Of a stretch of DNA of 64,000 nt, positions 37,776 through 47,504 are shown piece after piece. How positions within the stretch are numbered: the first letter of the stretch is position 1; each line of letters opens with the position of its first letter. The position numbers and the translations under genes were made by a program. Source of the stretch: CBDBIG01 sp965205845 [NCBI: bacterium] (GTDB taxonomy: Bacteria; SAR324). The notes below the pieces were generated by a model. That model saw only the letters and a program-made list of their open reading frames with translations. It ran no database searches and was not told the origin of the DNA. The stretch covers positions 558,001-622,000 of the forward strand of contig CBDBIG010000005.1 of the NCBI GenBank assembly GCA_965205845.1, written 5' to 3'.

Positions 37776-38875
37776 TCCTTGCCTATCTCTCCAAAAAAGG
37801 TAATATCCGCCTCATTGCGGTTTTGTCGGTAGTCTTCCAACGTGCCTATCTCCCAAAACCACCCCCTTGCGTTGCCTTTAAAGCCTGCCAAAATCACATC
37901 AGATGGCAGTGAATAAGGGTAGCGCGCATCAAGGTTTGGGAAATCTCTTAAAAAAACACTGGACTGGCTTATACTCTGTAGCAAAAAAGAGGTCTGCGAG
38001 TTGATACGGAACTCAACCCCAAAGGTCCGGTGTTCTAATCGACGGGCATAGGTATTAGGCTTAACACTTAAAAATGTGCGCCCTGCTTGGATGTGGGCCA
38101 CCAAAAAAGAACCCACCCCTTTAGAGAGTAACCAGTAAATGCCGTGATCACCACCACCAGAATTAACCAAGGCTTTTGCGCCGCGGGGGTTTTTGGATAA
38201 AGGGTGTTTGTATGAAAATTTAACACTGATGACAGGCAGTAGATCACCACCTTGTGACCAGTTCCACTTTAAATTAAAAATAGGGTCTAATAATGCCAAG
38301 TCAAAGGGTTGTTCAGTGGCGACAAGTGGGTTGCCGTTAAAAAAAATATAATAATGGAAGCGGTCTTGTCGAGCCTGTTTTCGGGTTTCATTAAAAAAGC
38401 CTATGTAGCGTTCAAAGGCCTCGATACGGCTGTCTAAAAACCCTCCCCCAAAAGAGGCCAAGCCCAGTTCAACCCCTCCTTCTAATCCGTCGACCAAACC
38501 GTATTCCCAGCGTAGCAAATGGCGGTGAGACTCCACATCGAGGTAGTACCCATAGCTTTGTGGTGGAAAATCGCTCGCATCGAGCCCTGCCTCCACCGTA
38601 TTAAAATCAATGTTGAGTAAGGTTGAACCGCCTACAAATTGGGTGTTGATAAAGGTATTGGTGATGCCAAATTGGTAGGAAAAACGTGTTTTTTCAGCGG
38701 GTAATGTGAGCGGATGGGATGGAGTCATTTGCAAAAATTGCAAACCCACTGGAAACTGATTGCGCGAGGTTAAAGGACCAAGCCCTGCATCGTTGGGTGC
38801 AGCAAAAGACAACGTACTAATAACAGGCAAGGTCAAAAGCACGACGCACACAATGGCAAAGGGCTTGGAAAGCAA
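37769..38875 (-). CDS. Secreted or outer-membrane protein, DUF3187-like
   Basis: 368 residues with a clear signal peptide (IVCVVLLTLPVISTLSFA). After it GPLTSRNQFPVGLQFLQM resembles the start of DUF3187 proteins, which are predicted beta-barrel envelope proteins of unknown function. The rest alternates aromatic and polar residues in barrel-like strands. It is the first gene of a two-gene unit with the barrel protein downstream (7-bp overlap). The DUF assignment is from memory of the N-terminal pattern and is moderate. Confidence 0.6.
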   Translation of the reverse strand: MLSKPFAIVCVVLLTLPVISTLSFAAPNDAGLGPLTSRNQFPVGLQFLQMTPSHPLTLPAEKTRFSYQFGITNTFINTQFVGGSTLLNIDFNTVEAGLDASDFPPQSYGYYLDVESHRHLLRWEYGLVDGLEGGVELGLASFGGGFLDSRIEAFERYIGFFNETRKQARQDRFHYYIFFNGNPLVATEQPFDLALLDPIFNLKWNWSQGGDLLPVISVKFSYKHPLSKNPRGAKALVNSGGGDHGIYWLLSKGVGSFLVAHIQAGRTFLSVKPNTYARRLEHRTFGVEFRINSQTSFLLQSISQSSVFLRDFPNLDARYPYSLPSDVILAGFKGNARGWFWEIGTLEDYRQNRNEADITFFGEIGKEW

Positions 38876-39013
38876 TTTTTATTTAACCCATGAGGCAAAA
38901 GTGATATCTAAGGAGAAGTTTGCATTTTCGAGGGGGATTGTTTTTGAAAACCAACCGTTCTCGAGGGTACTCGATTATCAAGCAAAGCTTGTGCCTAACG
39001 CTAACATAATAAT

Positions 39014-39751
39014 ATGCGCCAACCCAAAGTCACCACCTTGCCGCCGCCGCAGAAAATACGCCTCACCCGCTTTTTTCAGCTGGCAGTGGTGGGACCTGCC
39101 CACCTTGCCAAAGCACTACAGCATCTCACCAAGGCCGAACGATTGTGCCTCCCCAGTACGGCCCTGCCAAAGCGCGTGGAAGAATTTGCATTGGGCCGTT
39201 TTGCAGCCAAGCGAGCCTTAAAGCGCATGAACCCCGCCTGGGGCAAAGAGCCTTTGTGTAATACCAAAAATACGCGTGCGCCTCAATGGCCCAAAGGGGT
39301 GTATGGTGCCATTAGCCACAACCAAGGTTGGGCTGCTGCAGTCGTTCATGGGGGTGGGTTGGGGGTTGGCATTGACCTACAGCACAGCCGTCCCTGCCAT
39401 AGAGGCTTGGCAAAGCGTATTTTGAAACCATCAGAGCACGCGTACTATACCTCACTTTCATCTGAGGTTGCACAGGCATGGTTGCTAACGGTATTTGGGG
39501 TTAAAGAGAGCTTGTATAAAGCACTGCAACCTGTCAAACCAGGTTGGTGGGGCTTTCAACAGGGTCTGGTGATTCTCCCTAGCGCGAACTTGCGTCACGG
39601 TTATCATTATTGGAAACAGCATTTTAAGTGGACTGCCTTACCCCAAGCAGACTGCCTAGAGCAGCAGGCACTTGTGCATGGTCAAGGGTGTTGCTGGCGA
39701 AAAAATGCCTGGTGCCTTGCCTTATCCTGGGTCGTCAGGTCATCGAACTAA
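39014..39751 (+). CDS. 4'-phosphopantetheinyl transferase, Sfp/EntD type
   Basis: 245 residues. The three PPTase motifs are present: GVYGAISHNQGW (about 96-106), GVGIDLQ (Mg-binding Asp121) and FGVKESLYKA (Lys164, Glu165). The enzyme attaches the phosphopantetheine arm from CoA to carrier proteins. The Sfp type often serves secondary metabolism or acts as the general enzyme where acpS is missing. No polyketide or peptide synthase is in the window. The start lacks a strong ribosome-binding site. It converges on the next gene with 30 bp between stops. Confidence 0.85.
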   Translation: MRQPKVTTLPPPQKIRLTRFFQLAVVGPAHLAKALQHLTKAERLCLPSTALPKRVEEFALGRFAAKRALKRMNPAWGKEPLCNTKNTRAPQWPKGVYGAISHNQGWAAAVVHGGGLGVGIDLQHSRPCHRGLAKRILKPSEHAYYTSLSSEVAQAWLLTVFGVKESLYKALQPVKPGWWGFQQGLVILPSANLRHGYHYWKQHFKWTALPQADCLEQQALVHGQGCCWRKNAWCLALSWVVRSSN

Positions 39752-39781
39752 GGTCCTTCATCCAAGGGTAAAACATCGCTT

Positions 39782-41218
39782 TTACGGCTTGACTGCGGGT
39801 GCAATTAAATACGCGTAGCCAAAGCGGCTATCGTAGGTTTTTAAGCGCTTTTTTAAAAGCATGCCTGCACGCTTGTTGGCCGTTAATACCTGAATGCGTT
39901 GTACCTTAACCGGACCATTGGGGCTCGAAATCCAGCCATGATTTATTTGAACAGCACTTGGGTGTGCTTCGCGCAAAACCACCTTGCGATAGCCTGCAAT
40001 GCAACTCTTGGTTTGGCACGCACCAACTTGGAGCAACCATTGGGCTCCTGGCTTGGCGGGTAGCGTCGCCTTCTCAGCGATTTTTGCGGGGGTTTGGCTG
40101 AGTACGACAGGCTTGATGGCCATGGCATGGCTGCTTTTGGGCTGCTTTTGGGTTGTGTGGGTGCGCCTAACCGTGGTTGGAGGAAATGGATGCGCAGCAC
40201 TTTGAAGGACCCTTTGGGTTTGAGCAAGTGATTGTGCTTGGGGTTTTGCTTTTGCTGCCTGACTATCTGGAGAAAGGCGTTTGGTGCTCGACCGAATGGC
40301 ATTGGGCAGTGGAAGTGCCGTTTTTTGATTGGGCTGGGACAAAGGTTTGCTGGCAATCCGTTGGTGGTGCTTTGTGGGCAATGCTGGTTGTGCGGGTGCT
40401 TTGCCCAATGCGGTGAGCCCAAAGCGCAAGGGGTTGGGGCGCAATCCGTCGGGTTTTGCCTGTTCTTGGGCAAGGTTAGCAGCGTTGTCTAAAGAGCGAT
40501 TCAGGGCCTGGTTAGGGCTGCTTAAAAACCGCTTTAAAGCCAATGATTCCTCCCGCTTTAACGGTTGGGCATCGCCTAAATCCTTGGCAGGGGTGGTCCT
40601 TGACAAGGGCTGTGCCGTGGTGCTGGGGGTGGGCAATACAGGTGTTGGTTCATGGTCAGAAGAGGTATTTTCGACGGTTTTGGTGGGTGCCTCTTTCCAC
40701 ATCAATTGCCTTGCAATGGGGAGTTTAAGGGCTGCCCAACCAGCCCCTATGCCAATGGTAAACAAGGAGAGCAATATCACCGTTACGCCCAACCAAGTTT
40801 TTATTTTTTGAGACGGTGCCGTTTGAATCACGGCTCTTTGAGGCAGGGGGTCGCCGCCCATAGCACTGTTGGGGTTTGCGCCATTGCTGCTCCGCGTGGT
40901 GGAGTGTTTGCGGATGCGCTGCTTTAAGCGCTGTTGAAGGAGGTTGATGGGAGCAGGTTTTTTTGGGGTTCGATTTTGCTGTGTAAGGTCGGGTTGCAAA
41001 CCCGAAAACACATCGCGTAAATCGTCCACATCTTTTTGCACAATGGCATCAAGACCACCGACCGCATCTTTTTGCACAATGGCATCAAGACCACCGACCG
41101 CATCTTTTTGCACAATGGCATCAAGACTACCGACCGCATCTTTTTGCACGGCGGCATCGGGGTTGTTGTGTAGATTGTTCGCCAGGGGGTGCTTTGGGCT
41201 TTGGGGGCGTTTTTCCAT
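39782..41218 (-). CDS. Single-pass membrane protein with N-terminal repeats and possible SPOR domain
   Basis: 478 residues from the ATG at 41218 (MEKRPQSPKHPLANN). The cytoplasmic part (~1-160) contains a 12-residue repeat QKDAVGGLDAIV about three times. One membrane helix follows (WLGVTVILLSLFTIGIGAGW). A long Pro/Ala/Gln-rich periplasmic linker leads to a C-terminal ~75-residue domain starting QWLLQVGACQTKSCIAGYRK, resembling SPOR peptidoglycan-binding domains. That topology recalls FtsN/DamX-type division proteins. SPOR is suggested, not certain; two cysteines in the first strand region are unusual. Confidence 0.6.
   Translation of the reverse strand: MEKRPQSPKHPLANNLHNNPDAAVQKDAVGSLDAIVQKDAVGGLDAIVQKDAVGGLDAIVQKDVDDLRDVFSGLQPDLTQQNRTPKKPAPINLLQQRLKQRIRKHSTTRSSNGANPNSAMGGDPLPQRAVIQTAPSQKIKTWLGVTVILLSLFTIGIGAGWAALKLPIARQLMWKEAPTKTVENTSSDHEPTPVLPTPSTTAQPLSRTTPAKDLGDAQPLKREESLALKRFLSSPNQALNRSLDNAANLAQEQAKPDGLRPNPLRFGLTALGKAPAQPALPTKHHQRIASKPLSQPNQKTALPLPNAIRSSTKRLSPDSQAAKAKPQAQSLAQTQRVLQSAAHPFPPTTVRRTHTTQKQPKSSHAMAIKPVVLSQTPAKIAEKATLPAKPGAQWLLQVGACQTKSCIAGYRKVVLREAHPSAVQINHGWISSPNGPVKVQRIQVLTANKRAGMLLKKRLKTYDSRFGYAYLIAPAVKP
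41029..41150. repeat. In-frame 36-bp coding repeat, about 3.3 copies
   Basis: CATCTTTTTGCACAATGGCA recurs at 41029, 41065 and 41101 and, diverged, at 41137. The period of 36 bp keeps the frame and encodes QKDAVGGLDAIV on the minus strand. It lies inside the SPOR-like gene. Confidence 0.9.
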
Positions 41219-41445
41219 GAAAAACCAGTCGCATGCAAGAAGGTCAGCAAATAAACCATGTGCTAAAATGCACGGATGAAAATGGCTACTGGTATAGTAG
41301 GCATGCAAAACCAAGACCTTTTGCCATGCATTCCAAATCTCAAGGGGCAAAAAGCACTCAGCCGCAATCGGTAGGGCTGCTTATGCACAATCTGCAAACA
41401 AAAAGCAGGGTTTTCCTAAGGCTAAAGGATAGAATTTTTGTTTTT

Positions 41446-42120
41446 CTAAGAAGGGAGGCTAAAATTTTCTGCTTTATGGCGTACGATGTCGCCTGCCACC
41501 ATATAGACCACATCCTCGGCGATATTGGTGGCATGGTCGGCAATCCGTTCTAAATGCCTCGAGGCACTCAAGGCGTGTAAAAAAGCCTCGATTCGGGCAG
41601 GTTCATCTTGAATACCCTTGTGTACTTGGGCGTACATTTCGCGGTTTATGGCATCGACTTCATCATCCATGGCACAAACGCCCAGGGCTTTTTGTACATC
41701 CAAGTGAATCAAGGATTGCAAGCTGTTGTCGAGCATGGTTAAGGTTTTTTTAGACATGAGCTCAAAGTCAAAAGGCATGTCGCCTGCGTTTTGGGTGGCC
41801 ATAAACTGGGCACGCTCGGCGATGTTTACGGCCAAATCTCCAATGCGTTCAAGGTCGTTGTTAATTTTGAGTACGGAGACCACCAAGCGTAAATCTGTGG
41901 CTACAGGCTGGTACAAGGCCAGTGCTTTTAAGCAAGCTTCTTCGAGCTCCACTTCTTTGGCGTCAATCTCTGCATCGGCATGAATAACACGGTTGGCCAA
42001 GGCTAGATCGCGGTTACTAAGTGCCTCAACTCCCTGCTGCACATTTTGGTGTACTTGATTGCCCAAGGACAACAGGCTGTCTTTTAGGCGTCTAATTTCG
42101 CTTTCCAAGTGATTTTTCAT
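41446..42120 (-). CDS. phoU: Phosphate transport system regulator PhoU
   Basis: 224 residues from the ATG at 42120, the usual PhoU length; a 60-codon upstream extension overlaps pstB and is not expected. Two three-helix bundles each carry the metal-binding pattern: LERIGDLAVNIAERAQ and LERIADHATNIAEDVVY. PhoU dampens phosphate uptake by PstSCAB and mediates signalling to PhoR. It ends the pst operon, with AAAGGG upstream of the start. No phoB or phoR is in the window. Confidence 0.95.
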   Translation of the reverse strand: MKNHLESEIRRLKDSLLSLGNQVHQNVQQGVEALSNRDLALANRVIHADAEIDAKEVELEEACLKALALYQPVATDLRLVVSVLKINNDLERIGDLAVNIAERAQFMATQNAGDMPFDFELMSKKTLTMLDNSLQSLIHLDVQKALGVCAMDDEVDAINREMYAQVHKGIQDEPARIEAFLHALSASRHLERIADHATNIAEDVVYMVAGDIVRHKAENFSLPS

Positions 42121-42217
42121 TGGTTTTTTATCCCTTTGGTCTAGTCCAAAAACTTCCAAGCAGCCCCCTATCAAACTGTATTCGAACCGTGCATTATCCT
42201 GTTGGGAAGAGGGGGAT

Positions 42218-43198
42218 TTAGCCAAAACGTCCTGTAATGTAATCCTCGGTGCGCTTGCGCCTAGGCTGGGTAAACATTTGCTGGGTTTGATTAAATTCAA
42301 CCAACCGTCCCATGTATAAAAAAGCGGTGTATTTGGAAACGCGTGCCGCTTGCTGCATATTGTGAGTTACAATAATCACCGTATACTCCCCTTTTAGATG
42401 ATCAATCAGTTCTTCCACCCTTGCCGTGGAGATGGGGTCGAGGGCGGAGCATGGTTCATCCATCAAGACGACTTCGGGGTTAATCGCAATGGCGCGTGCA
42501 ATACAAAGGCGCTGCATTTGGCCGATAGATATTCCCAGAGCAGAATCTTTTAGGCGGTCTTTAACCTCGTCCCATAACCCCGCTGCTTTTAAGCTCCGCT
42601 CAGCGGCTTCATCAAGTTGCGAGCGGTTGCGCACCCCCGCAATCCGTAGGCCATAGACCACGTTTTCATAAATCGATTTAGGAAACGGGTTAGGGGCTTG
42701 AAACACCATGCCCACACGACGGCGTAGATGAATAACATCAACCCCAGGAGCATAAATCGAGCGGTTGTCTAAGGTGATTTCCCCCTCCACACGCACATTG
42801 TCTACCAAATCATTCATGCGATTAAAACTACGAAGCAGGCTAGATTTTCCACAACCTGAAGGGCCGATAAAAGCGGTAACTTGGTGTCGCGGTAGGGATA
42901 ACGAAATGTTGGTCAAGGCTTGGTTGCTGCCATAAAATAGCGAAAAATTCCTGGTTTCAAGCACCAAATTTTTAGTGCTGGCAATGTAGGGGGTGGCAGC
43001 CTCCCATTCTTGTTGTTGAATACCCAATTGTTTGGTACGACTGGGCTTGGCCGATGTTGTGGTACTTTTGGCGGTCGATGTTGTGGTACTTTTGGTGACC
43101 ATTGCAGGCATTCGTTTGCGTGAATTTGTGGTTTTTCTGCCCCCCTTTACCTTTGCAGCGGCAGGGATTTTCTTCTCATGAGATGCGGCCCGTACCAT
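42218..43198 (-). CDS. pstB: Phosphate ABC transporter ATP-binding protein PstB
   Basis: 326 residues. The ATPase core starts near residue 75. Walker A is GPSGCGKS (112-119), the Q-loop is VFQAPNPFP and Walker B is [13 protein letters not shown], then the H-loop [10 protein letters not shown]. The signature, LSGGQ in the family, reads ISIGQ (223-227), losing one conserved glycine. The N-terminal ~70 residues are an extra Lys/Thr/Ser-rich stretch with a short repeat ([16 protein letters not shown]), so the true start may be an internal ATG at 43111 or 43102. It powers phosphate import. Confidence 0.93.
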   Translation of the reverse strand: MVRAASHEKKIPAAAKVKGGRKTTNSRKRMPAMVTKSTTTSTAKSTTTSAKPSRTKQLGIQQQEWEAATPYIASTKNLVLETRNFSLFYGSNQALTNISLSLPRHQVTAFIGPSGCGKSSLLRSFNRMNDLVDNVRVEGEITLDNRSIYAPGVDVIHLRRRVGMVFQAPNPFPKSIYENVVYGLRIAGVRNRSQLDEAAERSLKAAGLWDEVKDRLKDSALGISIGQMQRLCIARAIAINPEVVLMDEPCSALDPISTARVEELIDHLKGEYTVIIVTHNMQQAARVSKYTAFLYMGRLVEFNQTQQMFTQPRRKRTEDYITGRFG

Positions 43199-43332
43199 AG
43201 CATATACGCCTTTTTGGCTTGCAAAACAAGTGGATGGAATTTTTCACAAAAAACATGCGTGTCAATTCAAGGCCACGGGAGTATCATGCTTGCCATGGCG
43301 AGGAATTTTGAGCACATTTAAAAAAATGTCTG

Positions 43333-44964
43333 TTAAAAAGCACGCCCCATGTTTTTGGTGCGCATGCGACTCCGCAAACCAAGGGCACCCACACTTAAGC
43401 CCACCACAATCAAGAGTAGCAGCAAGGCGGTTACGTACACCATGGGCTTGGCCGCTTCTGCATTGGGCGATTGAAATCCCAGGTCAAAAATATGAAACCC
43501 CAAGTGCATAAACTTGCGATCTAAATGCACAAAAGGAAACTGCCCATCAATGGCCAAGTCAGGAGCCAATTTCACCACACCCGTTAGCATAAGGGGGGCT
43601 GTTTCGCCTGCGGCACGGGCCACTGCCAGCACCAAACCCGTCAAAATTCCGGGTGTGGCCATGGGAAAAATAACCCGTGCCAAGGTTTGAAATTTGGCTC
43701 CACCCAAGGCGTAAGAGGCCTCACGCATGCTTCGCTGGGCGGAAGCCAACCCTTCTTCGGTGGAAACAATCACCACAGGTACCGTAAGAAGCGCCAAGGT
43801 GAGGCTAGCCCAAAGTAAACCACCTGTACCGAAGGTTGGCGTGGGGAGGCGCTCGGCAAAAAATACGCGATCAATGCTGCCCCCCAACCCATACACAAAA
43901 AAGCCTAAGCCAAAAATGCCAAACACAATCGAAGGTGCGCCTGCCAGGTTATATACCGCAATGCGCACCAAGCGCGTCCACCAATTATCTTTTGCGTACT
44001 CGTGTAGGTAGACCGCAGCCCCCACACCCAATGGCAGGCAAAACAGACTCATCAAAATCACCATCAACACGGTTCCAAAAATGGCGGGAAACAGCCCACC
44101 TTCCGTATTGGCCTCTCGGGGAGAAGTACTCAAAACTTCCCACACCTTGGCACCATAAAAGCTTATCTTTTGCGTTAACGACATGGCATTAGGTTGCCAG
44201 GCACGCACAATGTGTATAACAGGAAGCGTGAGCGTTTTGTTTTGCACCGTGAAAAAAGTGGCGGTGCGCTGGATGTTTTGGGCTTGCAGGCGCACCAGCG
44301 CTTGCGTTTCTTGGTCAAATTGAGCCTCGCTTTGGGCTAAGGCTTGCCTTTGCTGCAACCCAAAGTTGGTCCGTTTTTGCTGGCGTTTTAACGCTTGAAT
44401 GCGCTGCCCAGTGGTTTCCACTTGCTGGTAGAGGGCTTTTTGTTTTTGTCTTTCTCTTTGAGCCCAAATGAGGGCTTGCTGCAAATTTTTCCAATTTGCG
44501 GTCTGTTGTTCCTTGATATTCTTAGGCTCTTTGCCCTTTTGCTCTACGCCACGGGCGGGAGAGGAGACGCTGCGTAAAAACCCATAAAAATTACCAAATT
44601 CTTGGCGCTCTAAAGCCACCGCAATGGTGGGAGTATGAATGCGCGTGGCCTCATCTGGAAACACCCAGCGAAACGGATCCCCACCCAAATCGCGATTGCC
44701 CACCTGTAACTTCCAGCGTTTTCGTCCTTCAAGCGTGGTTTCTTTTTCGACCACCAGGCCCAGGATAGGACCTTCCTTCAACTGCATTTGGGTGAGTGCC
44801 TTGGGCCAAAAATAACCCAGCGCATTCACCACAATAAGCCAGAGCAAGGTAAAGGTGAGGAGCAAGGTAAAACTCACCACCGACCCACTGGCCCAAATCC
44901 AGCGTTCCCCCAATTCCACATTTTGGTTCGGTTGCGTTGTGTTGCTTGATACGATGGGTGGCAT
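43333..44964 (-). CDS. pstA: Phosphate ABC transporter permease PstA, extended form
   Basis: 543 residues, against about 290 in E. coli. An N-terminal membrane helix (33-52) is followed by a large periplasmic insertion (about 60-275) with a coiled coil (RERQKQKALYQQVETTGQRI; ALAQSEAQFDQETQALVRLQ). The normal permease domain (from about 290) carries GAPSIVFGIFGLGFFVYGLG and the coupling loop MREASYALGGAKFQTLARVI. Enlarged PstA/PstC pairs of this type are known in marine and other Gammaproteobacteria. It forms the channel with PstC. Confidence 0.93.
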   Translation of the reverse strand: MPPIVSSNTTQPNQNVELGERWIWASGSVVSFTLLLTFTLLWLIVVNALGYFWPKALTQMQLKEGPILGLVVEKETTLEGRKRWKLQVGNRDLGGDPFRWVFPDEATRIHTPTIAVALERQEFGNFYGFLRSVSSPARGVEQKGKEPKNIKEQQTANWKNLQQALIWAQRERQKQKALYQQVETTGQRIQALKRQQKRTNFGLQQRQALAQSEAQFDQETQALVRLQAQNIQRTATFFTVQNKTLTLPVIHIVRAWQPNAMSLTQKISFYGAKVWEVLSTSPREANTEGGLFPAIFGTVLMVILMSLFCLPLGVGAAVYLHEYAKDNWWTRLVRIAVYNLAGAPSIVFGIFGLGFFVYGLGGSIDRVFFAERLPTPTFGTGGLLWASLTLALLTVPVVIVSTEEGLASAQRSMREASYALGGAKFQTLARVIFPMATPGILTGLVLAVARAAGETAPLMLTGVVKLAPDLAIDGQFPFVHLDRKFMHLGFHIFDLGFQSPNAEAAKPMVYVTALLLLLIVVGLSVGALGLRSRMRTKNMGRAF

Positions 44965-45003
44965 CCAAATAAGGCTGTGAGTACGATGGTTAAAGCGGAG
45001 GGC

Positions 45004-47304
45004 TTAATGGGTATGAAAGCGTTTGCGCAAACTTACCCGCACGGTTTCTGCAATGGTGTTTAGCACAAAAGTTGCAATAAAGAGCAAAGTGGCAGAAAAA
45101 AACAATAAGCGATACAAAGTTTCCCCATGGGGTGCCTCGGGAATTTCAACGGCAATGTTGGCGGAAAGGGTGCGCATGCCCGTAAAAGGATTAAAGTCGA
45201 GCAAAGGTGTGTTGCCCGCAGCCATCAGTACAATCATGGTTTCGCCCACCGCACGCCCCAAACCAATCATGAGGGCGGCGAATAGCCCAGGACTGGCAGA
45301 AGGCATGACGACCCGGAGCATGGTTTGCCAGCGCGAAGCCCCTAAGGCAAGGGAAGATGCCGAAAGGTGCTTGGGGATATTGCTAAAGGCATCCTCTGCA
45401 ATGGTAAACACATTGGGAATGACGGCAAAACCCAAAGCTATTGCAATAACAATGGCGTTTCTGCGGTCAACAAGCACCTCGAACTGGTTAAATAAAACAT
45501 CCGATAAGGGCCCTTGAAACAAGATGTGCTCAATCCACTGCCCCGTGTGAAACGCCAGCCACAACCCCAGCAAAATTAAGGGAATGAGAAAGAAAAACTC
45601 ATACCCTCGCAGTTTGCGCCACCAAAACAAGCGCTGGTCACTCCAAGCCAGCAAGGCTAAGCTTAAATACAAAAACAAGGGGGCAGTGACAAACCACAGC
45701 ACGACCCCCATCAAGGATTGATGAATGAGCGGTGCCAGCCAAAATGCTGCCAAAAACCCCAGTACAACCGAAGGGACCGAGCCGATAATTTCAAAAATCG
45801 ACTTGATGCGTTGGCGCCAAACGGAGGCCATAAAACTGCTGGTGTACATGGCACCCAGTATGCCAAGTGGGGCTGCAAACAACATGGCAAACACGGCAGC
45901 TTTCACCGATCCAACCACCAAGGGCATTAAGCCAAACTTAGGCTCAAAGTCGGTATCTGCCGCAGAGGATTGCCACACGTGTTGAGGCTTGGGGTAGCTC
46001 TCATAATGCTGCTTGTTAAAAAATGCGCTCCAACTGGCTTCTGGATGTGGCACATGCAAACTCCACATGCTGAGTTCGTTACGGTTATTCAAAGCTAACA
46101 AGGCATGATCTCGCGGTGATAACCCCACCTGCAAAATGGGCTCTTTAGCGGGCAAGGTGAGCAAGTGCCTTACTCCTAAGGCATAGTGCATGTGCAATTG
46201 CCCTTTGGCATCGAGGGCAAAAAAACTGCGGGTGCGCGAGGCTGATGCCAGCCATGTAATGGCCTCTTGACTATCCTTGTTTTGGTAAATGGGCCCTAAT
46301 TGCTTGATATTTAAACCCGCATTGGTTAGGGCGTTTGCCTTTCGATCTGCTTTGGGATTGGCTGTCGCTTTTTTAAGGCCGCTGACCGCTTGAGGCGTTT
46401 CGAACCATGTTTGTAGCACCCCTTGAGCACTGCCTAAAATAAAGGTGCCACCCCCTAAGAGAACGCCCAGAGCAGGATTTTTGTCGGCAGTGGGCAATGC
46501 CGTGCTGAGTGGGGTGGTTTTTTTCATGGCCACATCTTCAGGGCCCAGTTCCCAGCTTTTAAGGCGGCCGTCTTTAAAAGTGGCAATTAAGGCACTGCCT
46601 TGGGCATTTAAGACCGCTTGTTGCAAGGCGGGCCCCGTTTGGGTGAGCACGTGGCGCCGCCTTTCTAAGGTGGTTTCCCCCAGCAAGTTTTCTTCTTTTA
46701 TCTGAAACAGCACCGCAATTTTGCCGTTGGCAAAAAAATTCACCCGCATGCTCGCGTTTTCATCCAACACGCGCCCTGTGGCGTGTTGCAAGGGGGTGTT
46801 TTTGTCTGCCAAGGGGAGCAATACTTGTTCCTGCCAATGATAGGCAATGGTCCGCTTGCCTTTGGGGTGAAATTGAGGGCGCAACACCACGCGCCCCAGG
46901 CTTAAACTGCCATCATCCCACAGCAGGCTAAAGCGATGCGCACCGTAATGCTGCGCTGTTTTTAAAACGCGTGCGGGGTTTTGGTGAAGCCGTTGGCGGT
47001 GTAGTGACTGGCCGTTGACGGGGGAGAAAAAGAGCAATTCGCCTTGCTTGTTAAAGGCATAGGCAGTCTCTTGCCAGTCACCTAGCCCAATGGCAAGCCA
47101 GTTTTTTTGTGCGTGTGGCGAAAGCGCATCCGTCGAAAAGTGCGCAATGCGGGTGGCACTGGCAGGCTTAAAAAGTGGGATTGCCACCAGCAACACCAGC
47201 CCCAGCATACCAAACACGCAAGCAATCACAAACACACCCGTACCGCGAAATCCCAGTGCGGCAAGAAAATCGTGTGTACGTGAATTGCGCAGCCAAGAAA
47301 GCAT
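45004..47304 (-). CDS. pstC: Phosphate ABC transporter permease PstC, extended form
   Basis: 766 residues from the ATG at 47304 (MLSWLRNSRTHDF), more than twice normal. After one N-terminal helix, a periplasmic domain of ~400 residues looks like a beta propeller: repeated strands such as AYAFNKQGELLFFS, FSLLWDDGSLSLGRV, GSALIATFKDGRLKSWEL and AFFALDAKGQLHMHY-like turns. The permease part (from about 450) has GSVPSVVLGFLAAFWLAP and the coupling loop SASSLALGASRWQTMLRVVM. It pairs with the extended PstA, 39 bp downstream. Confidence 0.92.
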   Translation of the reverse strand: MLSWLRNSRTHDFLAALGFRGTGVFVIACVFGMLGLVLLVAIPLFKPASATRIAHFSTDALSPHAQKNWLAIGLGDWQETAYAFNKQGELLFFSPVNGQSLHRQRLHQNPARVLKTAQHYGAHRFSLLWDDGSLSLGRVVLRPQFHPKGKRTIAYHWQEQVLLPLADKNTPLQHATGRVLDENASMRVNFFANGKIAVLFQIKEENLLGETTLERRRHVLTQTGPALQQAVLNAQGSALIATFKDGRLKSWELGPEDVAMKKTTPLSTALPTADKNPALGVLLGGGTFILGSAQGVLQTWFETPQAVSGLKKATANPKADRKANALTNAGLNIKQLGPIYQNKDSQEAITWLASASRTRSFFALDAKGQLHMHYALGVRHLLTLPAKEPILQVGLSPRDHALLALNNRNELSMWSLHVPHPEASWSAFFNKQHYESYPKPQHVWQSSAADTDFEPKFGLMPLVVGSVKAAVFAMLFAAPLGILGAMYTSSFMASVWRQRIKSIFEIIGSVPSVVLGFLAAFWLAPLIHQSLMGVVLWFVTAPLFLYLSLALLAWSDQRLFWWRKLRGYEFFFLIPLILLGLWLAFHTGQWIEHILFQGPLSDVLFNQFEVLVDRRNAIVIAIALGFAVIPNVFTIAEDAFSNIPKHLSASSLALGASRWQTMLRVVMPSASPGLFAALMIGLGRAVGETMIVLMAAGNTPLLDFNPFTGMRTLSANIAVEIPEAPHGETLYRLLFFSATLLFIATFVLNTIAETVRVSLRKRFHTH

Positions 47305-47504
47305 GGTTAACCCCAAGGTTTCTTTAGTTTAAAGGGGGAAAATGGCAGGTTTAAGCCCAAATCGAAATCCAAGCACCGCGCCGTGCTGGCACGCACAAAA
47401 ATGGTTTTTCCGTAAAGCTCAAGCTCACTCCCTCATTGAACCTTTATGCAAAAAAATAGTCGCCTAGGGCAATAGGCAAGGAGAAGCCGAGCATAAGTAT
47501 TACG

